The position numbers and the translations under genes are program-made. Below, piece after piece: positions 46,792 to 56,223 of a stretch of DNA of 57,262 nt. A model generated the notes under the pieces. It searched no databases. It saw only the letters and a list, made by a program, of their open reading frames with translations, and had not been told where the DNA came from. Each line of letters begins with the position of its first letter. Within the stretch, counting starts at the first letter, position 1. Source of the DNA: Deltaproteobacteria bacterium (GTDB taxonomy: Bacteria > Desulfobacterota > Desulfobacteria > Desulfobacterales > ETH-SRB1); NCBI GenBank assembly GCA_030262895.1, contig JAJSZW010000007.1, positions 1 to 57,262 on the forward strand, written 5' to 3'.

Positions 46792-48657
46792 TTACCTTAC
46801 CACCTGCTCCTGCTCACTTTCCCCCCGCTCACTTTCCACTTCCCAAATATCCGCTTCTCCATCAAAATTCAGATCCTTAGCACGCATCACCAGAGCCTCG
46901 GATTCATCGTACTCTTCCCACAAATCCGGTTTTCCGTCGGCATTTGTGTCTTCCTCGACTCTGGTGAGATTACCTTTTTCATAGTAGAACCAGGTGTCTA
47001 TACAATTGTCGTGATTATTGTCTTTTTCCGCCCGGATCGCCTCTTCGGCATCATTGTAGAACCAGGTGATTGTAAAATTGCCGGCGCCTTCTTCGTCCTC
47101 TTCGCTTTTAATAAGTTTTCCTTCAACGTTATAGTGCTCTTTCAGGTCCGGCTTTCCATCACCATCTTCATCAATCTCCTTAACTCTTAAGACACCTTCT
47201 TTATAGCAGTAGCGCCCCTCTGGTTTTCCGTTAAGATCTGCATCCAGTTCCATGACCATGGACCACGGGGATTTGTTAAACCACTGTGTGATTTCAAATC
47301 GGCCGTCATTGTCTTTATCCCTGATGAGCTTCTGCTTTTTTCCATTTTTAAAGAAGATCTTTAAACCGATTGTTCCGTCTCCTTCGTCGTCCTTTTCTAT
47401 TCTAAAAAGCTTGCCGTTTCGATAGTATTCCCAGGTATCAAGCTTTCCGTTCAAATTGGTGTCACTTTCCACCTTCTCCTTTTCTTCCCTGTCATTGAAA
47501 TAGATCGTAACATCGGCCTTTCCATCTTTGTTGCAGTCCTGAGTTTGAACGAAAACCTTTCCCTGTTTGAAAAAAGTCATAGTCTCTTTGAATCCGTCCC
47601 CATCTGCATCATAGATTTCTTTTGCAGGCACACCGTTGCAATATGTTCTGATCCTGTCGATCCGGCCGGTATATTTTGTGTCTTCTTCAGTTTTTTCAAC
47701 AAATCCTTTGGCATCAAAGTAAACAAAGACATCTTCTTTCTCATCAAAGTTTGTGTCCTTTTCCTGATAGTGCGGTTTTCCATTTTTAAACCATGTTATG
47801 ATGTCAAACCGGTCGTCTGCATTGGCGTCTTTTTGCTGTTTAACCGGTTCATTGTTTTCGAATTGTGTTACAATTTCAAATTTGCCATCCTGATCCAGAT
47901 CTTTTTTCTGTTCACACAATATACCTTCGCGATACGTCCGGACCACTTCCATGTTGCCGTCCCGGTCAAGATCATGCAGACTCTTTTTGGGAAGACCCTG
48001 GGTATCAAAAAAGGTCATCCTTTCAATTTGACCATCTCCGTCTTGATCCGTGCGCCTTTCAAGCGGTTTATCATCCCGATACGTCTGCCAGACATTGATC
48101 TTGCCGTCGCCGTTCGTATCCCTGGTACAACGGGAAAGCTTTCCCTGCTCAAAATAATAAATGCTGTCAAACTGACCGTCTGCTGAGGTGTCCTTTTGCA
48201 TCTTCAACGGCCTTTCCTCAGAATCAAACTGAACAATCTGGTTGAGACGGCCAGTGTCTGTTGAAGCCCTTTCATGTCGAATCCTTTTTCCTGCCTCAAA
48301 ATAGTCCCAGATGTCGATTTTTTGGTCATAATTCGTGTCTCTTTCAACCCGCTTGATCTGTTCATCCTCATAGTACTGAAATCGATCCATGATTTCGTCC
48401 GCATTGCTGTCAGACTCCAGCCTGACAAGCTTGCCCCGCTTGTCAAAAAAGGCAATCTGATCAATCTTGCCGTCCTCATCAGTGTCCCGCCTGACAATAT
48501 CTTCCTTTGCCCATATCTGTCCGGGCAGGAACATTATGCAAAAAACAGGAATGATAAGCATGATAAGAAAAAGGATAAAATAGTGTGTAATCAAACGACT
48601 CGTAATTTGCATAATTTTGTAGACCTTATTCCTAAAAAAAGAACAAAAAAAAGCCAC
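46792..48657 (-). CDS. Exported protein built of tandem D-x-D-x-D-G-type repeats (~23-25 aa), putative Ca2+-binding
   Basis: Recurring DTNxDGKxDxWxYY/DxDGDGxIE units through most of the protein. Confidence 0.8.
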   Translation of the reverse strand: MAFFCSFFRNKVYKIMQITSRLITHYFILFLIMLIIPVFCIMFLPGQIWAKEDIVRRDTDEDGKIDQIAFFDKRGKLVRLESDSNADEIMDRFQYYEDEQIKRVERDTNYDQKIDIWDYFEAGKRIRHERASTDTGRLNQIVQFDSEERPLKMQKDTSADGQFDSIYYFEQGKLSRCTRDTNGDGKINVWQTYRDDKPLERRTDQDGDGQIERMTFFDTQGLPKKSLHDLDRDGNMEVVRTYREGILCEQKKDLDQDGKFEIVTQFENNEPVKQQKDANADDRFDIITWFKNGKPHYQEKDTNFDEKEDVFVYFDAKGFVEKTEEDTKYTGRIDRIRTYCNGVPAKEIYDADGDGFKETMTFFKQGKVFVQTQDCNKDGKADVTIYFNDREEKEKVESDTNLNGKLDTWEYYRNGKLFRIEKDDEGDGTIGLKIFFKNGKKQKLIRDKDNDGRFEITQWFNKSPWSMVMELDADLNGKPEGRYCYKEGVLRVKEIDEDGDGKPDLKEHYNVEGKLIKSEEDEEGAGNFTITWFYNDAEEAIRAEKDNNHDNCIDTWFYYEKGNLTRVEEDTNADGKPDLWEEYDESEALVMRAKDLNFDGEADIWEVESERGESEQEQVVR

Positions 48658-48737
48658 AAAGACACCAAAAAAGCTTTTTGCTTTTAAGGGCCTTCATGGC
48701 CTTGTTTTATTTGATACTACAGAATCTACCCGAAATA

Positions 48738-48835
48738 TGATCTATAGATTTTCAGATAAATAATTTCACCCTGCCCTCTCCCATGAGGAGAATGGGGAAT
48801 AAACTATATAAAATTATTTACCTAAAAAACTATAG
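48738..48835. repeat. Inverted-repeat element, divergent third copy of the agactttcagata family
   Basis: ctatagattttcagataaataatttcac ... aaaattatttacctaaaaaactatag. Confidence 0.65.
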
Positions 48836-49147
48836 ATAGCAGCTATAAATCAGCTCTGGTTTTATTTCAGGTTTTTGTTGATTCTACTTTGTCGTATTTT
48901 TTCCTGGAACGGTCGATCCTTTAGGAATTCTTTCCTATTATTGGGGCCTTCGTGACCTCAGTATTAACTATTACCGCAACCGGATTTAATGACACTTCCA
49001 ACTAAAAAAAAATAATAAGCCTCCCCTCAATAAAGTTTAATGGTTTTTTAGGCATCCTTCATTTGCCGGTTTAAAAAAACAATATTAACGGAAGAATGTG
49101 CAATGATTATCTTTTTTAGATAAGCACAAAAGGGTTTAAAAGTCAAC

Positions 49148-50977
49148 TCAAATCACTACAAGAACAGACTTTATAACCATAAAAAGTCCTATCCCAATGA
49201 TAATAGAGCAACTGAGAGCGGGGAGAACACGTAGAACATTGCTTCCGGAAAAACGCTCCAGAAACGGCCGCGCAGTCACTATGAAAATACCGATTGTTAT
49301 CAGGACAAATGCCAGGCCAAAACTAAATGCGACCAGGATAAGAAGACCAAAAGTTATCCTGTTAATAGCAATCGCAAGCAAAAGCAGAATCAAGGCATCA
49401 GGACATGGGACCATCCCGCCTGAAAATCCAAGGGAAATCAGGGTCGCAAGACTGGTTTTTTTCTTCCCGGTTTCAACGCCCAATTCTCTTGTTTCATCGT
49501 TATGATGTGTATGAGCATGGTTTTGGTCGGGATGATGGTCATGGGAATGAGGGTGAGGATGGGAAGGTGTGTCATCATGGTGGTGGAAATGAGTTCGCTC
49601 ACTGGTGTGGTGATGTGAATCATGAGAATGCTCATGAACGTGGTGATATGAATCATGGTTATGGTTATGAGGATGCTTATGCCTGTCAGTATCATGCCGG
49701 GCATGTTCATGCGAGTGATAGTATTTCTTGCCATCCGGTCCTGTATGAGCATGTTTGCCGCCATGAGTTTCAAAACCTGTGGGGGATTTTATTCTTTTCA
49801 CCATCAGCCATGTTCCTATTCCTACAATAAGCAGCCCGGAAAAAAGCTGTAAAAACGGAAGCAATTGTTGAGGAAGAATGTATTTGCTTGCAAAGAGAGT
49901 GATTAATCCCAAAATTATCACAGAGAAGGTATGTGTAAAGGTCGTGACAATTCCTAATATAACGGCATCCGCAATCCTCCCCTGTGTTCCTATCAGATAG
50001 GCGGCCACAAGAGTCTTGCCATGCCCCGGTGTCAATGCGTGCAAGCCGCCGTATATCATTGCCATGATAATTGCAATCAGGATAATCTGGCCGCCGACCT
50101 TTTCGCTGAGTATAATCTTTTTAAGCTTTTCGATGCCCGAAACCGGTTCAAACGGCATCTGTCCTGGAAATGTTTTCTGTTCTTCACCTGCTAATGCCTT
50201 GCAAACAAGAACAGGCTTCTTATAACAGGTTCCTTTCTCGTCTGCTCCTGTATTGAAATCAATCTTTAATATCGGAGGATCATGGAGCACCCTTCCTTTG
50301 ACAGGCAATACAGCGCCGGACAGATCCATATTGAGAACACGAACAGAATCCATGGTCTGTATGTAATAAAGGAAGTTCTCATCTTCGCTGCATGGAAATC
50401 CGTTCCTGACGATCAACTCATAAGGTCTTTTTATTCCATTTGGAATATCCGCCCTGTAATAAAATGTTCTTGTCTGGGCATTACTGCAAAACATGCTCAT
50501 CAGTTCAAAATCAAGGGGGGTATTATTGAGGGTAATATTGAGGTGATTAAACAGGTCGGATGCCTTTTTGCGAAAAAACTTATCTTTTTCCTCTTCGGTT
50601 ATATTGGAATCACGATCTGCATTCATAGTCAGTATTTCATGTGTATCTGCAAGCTCGGTCTGAATCAGCGTATAATCTATAGCTACAAACCCCGAACTCA
50701 AACGAACAAATATATGATGTCCCATTGATTCCGGTTGAACATCATGCGCGCACGATAAATCAGTTCCAAGGATTAGAAGTATAGTAATAAAACAACAAGA
50801 CAGGATTGCTTTTCGAAATAATTGATTAACTGAAAATAATTTCACTGGCTGTCTCCTTCTTCTGAAGGTTTTCAAGTCACCATTTTTCTCACAAAAAAGC
50901 CACAAGAACAGCTCATTATAGATTTTTGATGACAAAAGCCTTCGTGGCTTGATTAAATTTACCTCTGTTTTTTCCAA
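49148..50977 (-). CDS. NicO/RcnA-type nickel/cobalt transporter with very His-rich loop; true start probably ~50845 or downstream
   Basis: GGLHALTPGHGKTLVAAYLIG; long loop HSHEHARHDTDRHKHPHNHNHDSYHHVHEHSHDSHHHTSERTHFHHHDD; SLGFSGGMVPCPDALILLLLAIA. Confidence 0.92.
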   Translation of the reverse strand: MEKTEVNLIKPRRLLSSKIYNELFLWLFCEKNGDLKTFRRRRQPVKLFSVNQLFRKAILSCCFITILLILGTDLSCAHDVQPESMGHHIFVRLSSGFVAIDYTLIQTELADTHEILTMNADRDSNITEEEKDKFFRKKASDLFNHLNITLNNTPLDFELMSMFCSNAQTRTFYYRADIPNGIKRPYELIVRNGFPCSEDENFLYYIQTMDSVRVLNMDLSGAVLPVKGRVLHDPPILKIDFNTGADEKGTCYKKPVLVCKALAGEEQKTFPGQMPFEPVSGIEKLKKIILSEKVGGQIILIAIIMAMIYGGLHALTPGHGKTLVAAYLIGTQGRIADAVILGIVTTFTHTFSVIILGLITLFASKYILPQQLLPFLQLFSGLLIVGIGTWLMVKRIKSPTGFETHGGKHAHTGPDGKKYYHSHEHARHDTDRHKHPHNHNHDSYHHVHEHSHDSHHHTSERTHFHHHDDTPSHPHPHSHDHHPDQNHAHTHHNDETRELGVETGKKKTSLATLISLGFSGGMVPCPDALILLLLAIAINRITFGLLILVAFSFGLAFVLITIGIFIVTARPFLERFSGSNVLRVLPALSCSIIIGIGLFMVIKSVLVVI

Positions 50978-51028
50978 TTAAGGAAATCTTCTGATTTCCT
51001 GAATAATGAAAACTCGCCACAGTCAAAC

Positions 51029-51170
51029 TTCTTTCCCGGCACGAAGCGTTATGAGATACTCGGATTGCAATGTCTCAATAATGGCAGAACGCAGGATTCG
51101 AGTGGTATAGGCTGTCAATGCCGTGCCAAGGGTTATGGCAGGCATCACGATATGGCGACTAGTCACCATA
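51029..51170 (-). pseudogene. Fragment of a DppB/NikB-type (peptide/nickel) ABC permease
   Basis: Reverse translation LVTSRHIVMPAITLGTALTAYTTRILRSAIIETLQSEYLITLRAGKE matches the EAA-type permease core. Confidence 0.7.
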
Positions 51171-51171
51171 C

Positions 51172-51238
51172 CCAAAAACAGGAATGATAAGCATAATAAG
51201 AAAGAGGATAAGATAGTGTGTAATCAAACGACTTGTAG
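51172..51238 (-). repeat. ~60-bp duplicate of the 5' end of the repeat-protein gene (48545-48605)
   Basis: aaaacaggaatgataagcataataagaaagaggataagatagtgtgtaatcaaacgacttgta vs aaaacaggaatgataagcatgataagaaaaaggataaaatagtgtgtaatcaaacgactcgta. Confidence 0.8.
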
Positions 51239-52011
51239 GCGTGTTGGTAAATCTTGAATTGTGAATGAATTTAATCAAATTTTTCTTACAAAAGTGTGTC
51301 ATAGAAAAAATCCATGTGCTCATTTCCTTAGGGTATATTATGTGCTTTTACTATAGAAATTATTTTTATTTGTCAATAGTCAATCCCCTTTCCTTAAGGA
51401 AATAAATAGAGTTTTTTCTTGTAAATTTAGCTTATTGTGATATAAATAAGAGTAAAGCAATTCAATAATAAGCAACTAAAAGTAAGGAAAAAAATGTCCG
51501 AAAAAAGTGAATAGTTAGTGGTTGGACGAAAACTCAAAACACCTGAAATTATAGTCAGTTGGATGCTATTCTCAAATCGAAGATTTTTAGCAGTTAGCTT
51601 TTAGCAATTAGCCTTTAGCTTAAAAAATCAAACAGATAACACATTCAGCTAAGAGCTAACAGCTAAGGGCTAAGGGAATCTGTTAGCCATGCCGGCTAAC
51701 AGAGTTTTTGATTTTGAAGCGAAAAGAAGGCTAAAATGAAGGTGTCTTTGGTGAGGCTTTGGTGAAACTTAGGATCTGTTATCCGGTCAATATCCTTTTT
51801 CTTTTCAGCCGGCTTTTCAACCACTTCATTCTTCTCTTATCCGGCGTCAGTGTAGATTGAGCTTTTTTATACATTTCAACAGACAATCTTTTATACTCAT
51901 TGTCCGGTAAATCGACACCGTCCAAGGATTCGTTGAGATGCAGGAGACCATAACATCGGGAACGTCTTTCGGGACGGTCTTTCGGGACGTACATTAGTTT
52001 ATAAGTTACTG

Positions 52012-52254
52012 TTAAGCTTTTAACGAGTAATTGTGGCGTATAACCAATTGCTCTCCGCGTTTAACTGCTAAAGTGACTGCGGGTTGCGAAATCTTCAGCT
52101 TTTGCCCTAATTCGCTTTGACTCATTCCCAACTCACTCGTTGCCCAGAAACAGATCAAACTGCGAGCCGCAACCGTCTTTTTATATTTCCCGACAGCCAA
52201 TACCTGCTCCTGAATCGTCCTATTCCGAAGTATTCCTGACCTTACGCGCTCCAT
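52012..52254 (-). pseudogene. C-terminal fragment of a REP-associated tyrosine transposase (RAYT)
   Basis: AARSLICFWATSELGMSQSELGQKLKISQPAVTLAVKRGEQLV. Confidence 0.7.
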
Positions 52255-52255
52255 A

Positions 52256-52514
52256 TCGCCCTATGCAGTATTCCACAACCCTTTCCGAGATCATTGCCCG
52301 ACGCATGCGCGCTGCCGGTATTTCAGCGCCAACATACGGTGCCCATGCTTTCAGGCATAGATTCGCTTCGCGCATGCTCGAACATGGCCATTCCCTTAAA
52401 TCTATAGCCGACATGATCGGTCATCGCTGCATCCAGACCACCTTTATTTACACCAAAGTGGATTTTCAAGCGCTCAATCAAGTGGCCCTTGACTGGCCGG
52501 AGGAGGAACTATGA
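52256..52514 (+). pseudogene. C-terminal fragment of a tyrosine recombinase (RIT-like trio member)
   Basis: YSTTLSEIIARRMRAAGISAPTYGAHAFRHRFASRMLEHGHSLKSIADMIGHRCIQTTFIYTKVD contains HxFRHxFAS and catalytic Y; N-terminus missing. Confidence 0.8.
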
Positions 52515-53323
52515 CAACTTTTGCTTTTTGCAGCAATATGGCACAACGATTTGAAAGATTTGTCGCCCTTCGACGTTTGTCAGGCACTGACTATCAAAGC
52601 CAAAATAGGCTCCTTGTGTACTTTGACAACTTCCTGGCAAAGGAACATTTTAATGAGCCATGCTTGAACCGTGAGATCGTGCAGCGTTATTTGCACACCC
52701 TCTCACATCTGCATCCGCGCACACGATACAATCGGTTCTCGGTCATAAGCCAATTTTGTCGTTACTTATCCAGGTTTGAGCCATTTTGTTATACGCCTGA
52801 GCCCATTGTCTCGGCTAAATCGGAAACTTCGCGGATACCGTATATATTTACTAAAACGCAAATCCTGGATTTGCTTGCTGAAACGGCTAATTTACAGCCA
52901 CAACACTCCCTCCGCCCTCATACCTATCGCACTCTCTTTGGCTTGCTTTACACCACAGGTCTACGAATCGGTGAAGCACTGGCCTTAAACATCAAAGATT
53001 TCTATCCCCAATCAACACGCCTGCATATACGCGAAGGTAAGTTGCATAAATCGCGCTGGGTGCCTTTATCATCATCAACATGTGCAACACTTGAAAACTA
53101 TATCCATAAGCGCCAAAACCTCATGCCTTCTGCAGATAATGCCCCACTTTTTATCAGTCTGAGACATAGCCGTCTACACCGTAGCACCGTATATCAGGCA
53201 TTCTGCGTTCTCCTCAAAAAATGCGGTATCCATAAAAGCAAAGGACATGGACCACGTATTCACGATTTACGGCACACTTTTGCCGTTCATCGCCTTCTTA
53301 ACTGGTGCGCTATATCCATTTAA
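52511..53323 (+). pseudogene. Tyrosine recombinase (RIT-like trio member), 3'-truncated before the catalytic Tyr
   Basis: ATGA overlap with previous gene; LLYTTGLRIGEALALNIKDF, IHDLRHTFAVHRLLNW then stop. Confidence 0.8.
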
Positions 53324-53429
53324 ATCCGATTCGGGCCGGGATTGTAAAATGTTTAAAGTCGCTTGACAGGTATGCCTACACCGGTCACAGCATTATTATG
53401 TGAAAACGCAAAAATCCTTGGCAAGATAC

Positions 53430-53512
53430 CGATTCGGTGTTGCAACTCTTTGGTAAAAGCCAATATGCGGCACGAAATCGGTGCCAAAAGCTTGAATTGT
53501 GAATTAAACTTT
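53430..53512 (+). pseudogene. Another RAYT remnant
   Basis: Frame gives DTDSVLQLFGKSQYAARNRCQKLEL, like the post-catalytic region of Y1 REP transposases. Confidence 0.55.
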
Positions 53513-53802
53513 CCTTTGACACCATAGTTTACATCTTATCAAGCCACTGGGATTCTTCTCCACATTCCCATATCAGACGAAATAAGATGCCTCAATCTTT
53601 CTACCGCTGTAGGAATAGCGCTGTATGAAAGTCTTCGCTTTAAGGCACTTCAGATTTCGCCCTGCCCCCATAAACCTTTGAACCATGAACCCGTGAACGG
53701 TTACGCCGGATCATTACGAGCTTGGTTCTTGTCTTCTGAAAGCCTTTCTTGTATAATATAAATGTTTCCAGAAAAAAACATCAGCCCAAAAAGGAGACAT
53801 AT

Positions 53803-54687
53803 ATGATGATGAAAAAGTTGAGTGACGGGTTAATAATTGGTGCTTTTTTTATGTGCCTCTCTGTTGTTGCAAGCTATGCTGAGGAGGCAAAAAAGCCTAT
53901 TACGATAGCTATGTTTCCTTGTGCCGACGTGGTAATGAGCCTTAAGAAGTTCCACTCGTTGGTCACATATCTAAAACAAGAGACCGGATTTGACATAGAG
54001 TTTATAGTCAAAAAGGATCTCGCCGAATTTGAGAGAGCGATCAAAAACAAAGAAATAGAGTTCGTTTTCCTGGACCCCCATATCTATGTAAAGTCAGCCG
54101 ACTTGTATGACAAAGATACCCTTATTAGCGCTCTAACCGACAAAGGATCAACCTCCCAGTCCGGCGTGGTCATTGCCAGGAAAGGCGAGGGTATAAACAA
54201 ACTGGAGGACTTAAAAGGAAAGGCTGTAATGTTTGGGCCCAAGCTTTCGGCAGCAAGATGGGTGGCAGCAAAAGTGCTGTTTGAAGAAAGCGGCATAAAC
54301 ATCGATAAAAACCTGAAGGCTTATTCAAATGGAGAGTGTTGCGAAGATGTAGCCTTTAATATCTACCTTAAAGCAGTTGATGCCGGGGTGGTATGCGACC
54401 ACTTTCTCAAGGAACATTCAAAAAGGCAGCAGGCACTTGGTATGGATGCTAAGCAGATTGTTGCCGTCTGCAGAACCATATCAGTTCCAATGAGGGTGTT
54501 TGCTGCCCGCCAAGAGGTAAGTGACGACATTGTTACCAAGGTGAATCAAGCATTAATCAGGCTCGACAAAAACAAGCCTGCACATGCAAAGATACTGCAC
54601 CGTGCTGAGTTAGGCGGATTTCAGAGTTCAAAGGATAAAGATTATGACGGCATAAGGATGCTGATAGGCGTAAAAACAGCAGAGTAA
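53803..54687 (+). CDS. PhnD-like phosphate/phosphonate ABC transporter substrate-binding protein
   Basis: RBS aaggaga; signal peptide; KPITIAMFPCADVVMSLKKFHSLVTYLKQETGFDIEFIVKKDLAEFERAIKNKEIEFVFLDPHIYVK. Confidence 0.85.
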   Translation: MMMKKLSDGLIIGAFFMCLSVVASYAEEAKKPITIAMFPCADVVMSLKKFHSLVTYLKQETGFDIEFIVKKDLAEFERAIKNKEIEFVFLDPHIYVKSADLYDKDTLISALTDKGSTSQSGVVIARKGEGINKLEDLKGKAVMFGPKLSAARWVAAKVLFEESGINIDKNLKAYSNGECCEDVAFNIYLKAVDAGVVCDHFLKEHSKRQQALGMDAKQIVAVCRTISVPMRVFAARQEVSDDIVTKVNQALIRLDKNKPAHAKILHRAELGGFQSSKDKDYDGIRMLIGVKTAE

Positions 54688-54695
54688 GGGCAGGG

Positions 54696-56213
54696 TTGCG
54701 CATGAGAATATTCCGGCAATGGACAAGATTTAGATTAAGGGCTAAGCTGACATTGTTGATTGAAAGCCTGGTGATATTTATTGTACTGATTACGGGAATC
54801 ATCTCAACGATGCGTGAAAAAGAAGCCTTGGAAAGCGAGCTTCACAAAAGGGGGCTTGCTTTAGCTGCCGACTTAGCCAGATTCACGGCCAGGCCATTAA
54901 TAAGACCGGACCTGGCCACTCTCCGCCGGTTTGTTAACCACTCCATGGAACAAGACTACGTTCGTTATGTTATCATATTAGACCCTCACGGCAAGGTGGT
55001 TATGCACAGTGACCTGGCTGAAGTTGGTAAGGCCTATATGGATAGTTTGAGTATTGCTGCCGTGAACTCTAAGGTGCCGGGTTGTTCCTATGCATCTCTG
55101 TCAGAAAAAGAAGAATCGCTTTTTGATATATTTGCTCCGGTCCAGGTTTCAGACGTCAGATTAGGAACGGTTAGGTTAGGATACTCCTATCTGGCCGTTG
55201 AAAAGGAAATTGCAGAGGCTCGACAGCAGATTCTCATTATAGGCATAGTGACCACAATAACAGGAGGAGTAGTTGCCTATCTCCTGGCTAGTTTTATTTC
55301 TTCCCCGATTAGGCGAATAACCGATGCAACAGAGAAAGTGGCCAACGGCGATCTAAATACTCCGCTTACAATCAAAAGAAATGATGAGATAGGCACTTTA
55401 GCCACCTCTTTCAACAAAATGGCCCAGGACCTGGGAAGACACCGCAAGCATCTTGAGGAGTTGGTGGAAGGACGTACAGCCGAACTGGAAACCGCCAATG
55501 AACAACTCCGACGGAAAATCGCCGAGCACAAGAAGTCGGAGGAGGAATTAAAGCAATCACGCGAACGGTTACGTGACCTTGCCTCACATTTGCAATCCAT
55601 AAGGGAGGAAGAGAGTAGTCGAATTGCACGAGAGATTCACGACGAGTTGGGACAGGCACTAACAGCCTTGAAAATGGACACACACTGGGTAGGTCAAAGA
55701 TTATCCAGGGATCAACAACTCCTGCTTGAGAAGGCAAAATCAATGTCAAAACTCATTGATACAACCATTCATTCTGTACAAAGGATTTCTTCAGAATTGA
55801 GACCGGGGTTGCTTGACGACCTAGGTCTATCGGCGGCAATTGAGTGGCAGGCAAAGGAATTTCGAAGCAGGACAAACATTCAGTGTAAAATTATATCGGA
55901 TCATGAAGATATTATTTTAGATAAAGATAGTTCTACAGCAATTTTCCGAATCTTTCAGGAGACGCTGACAAACATTGCCCGCCATGCAAATGCAACGAGA
56001 GTTGAAGTTACGCTTAAGAGAAAATCAGATGCCGTTGAGCTGACTGTTCATGATAATGGCAAAGGTATTTCAGAAAAGGAAATTTCAAATCCAGGTTCAT
56101 TTGGCTTAATAGGAATGCGAGAACGAGTAAATTCGTTAGGAGGTTCTTTAACAATAAGGGGCATCCAAAATAAAGGCACTACCGTAAAAGTGTTTATTCC
56201 AACCAGCATATAA
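54696..56213 (+). CDS. NarX/DegS-type sensor histidine kinase with HAMP domain
   Basis: HAMP RRITDATEKVANGDLNTPLTIKRNDEIGTLATSFNKM; SRIAREIHDELGQALTALKMD; HATPase NIARHANATRVEV, GSFGLIGMRERV. Confidence 0.92.
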   Translation: MRMRIFRQWTRFRLRAKLTLLIESLVIFIVLITGIISTMREKEALESELHKRGLALAADLARFTARPLIRPDLATLRRFVNHSMEQDYVRYVIILDPHGKVVMHSDLAEVGKAYMDSLSIAAVNSKVPGCSYASLSEKEESLFDIFAPVQVSDVRLGTVRLGYSYLAVEKEIAEARQQILIIGIVTTITGGVVAYLLASFISSPIRRITDATEKVANGDLNTPLTIKRNDEIGTLATSFNKMAQDLGRHRKHLEELVEGRTAELETANEQLRRKIAEHKKSEEELKQSRERLRDLASHLQSIREEESSRIAREIHDELGQALTALKMDTHWVGQRLSRDQQLLLEKAKSMSKLIDTTIHSVQRISSELRPGLLDDLGLSAAIEWQAKEFRSRTNIQCKIISDHEDIILDKDSSTAIFRIFQETLTNIARHANATRVEVTLKRKSDAVELTVHDNGKGISEKEISNPGSFGLIGMRERVNSLGGSLTIRGIQNKGTTVKVFIPTSI

Positions 56214-56223
56214 AGAAGAAACG

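Noticed and set aside
47545-48186. Forward ORF of 213 aa antisense to the D-rich repeat protein
   Set aside because: Shadow ORF created by the repetitive codon structure of the opposite strand; no start context or domain.
49405-49830. Forward and alternative-frame His/Gly/Met-rich ORFs over the NicO loop
   Set aside because: Artefacts of the CAT/ATG-rich repeat encoding the His-rich loop on the reverse strand.
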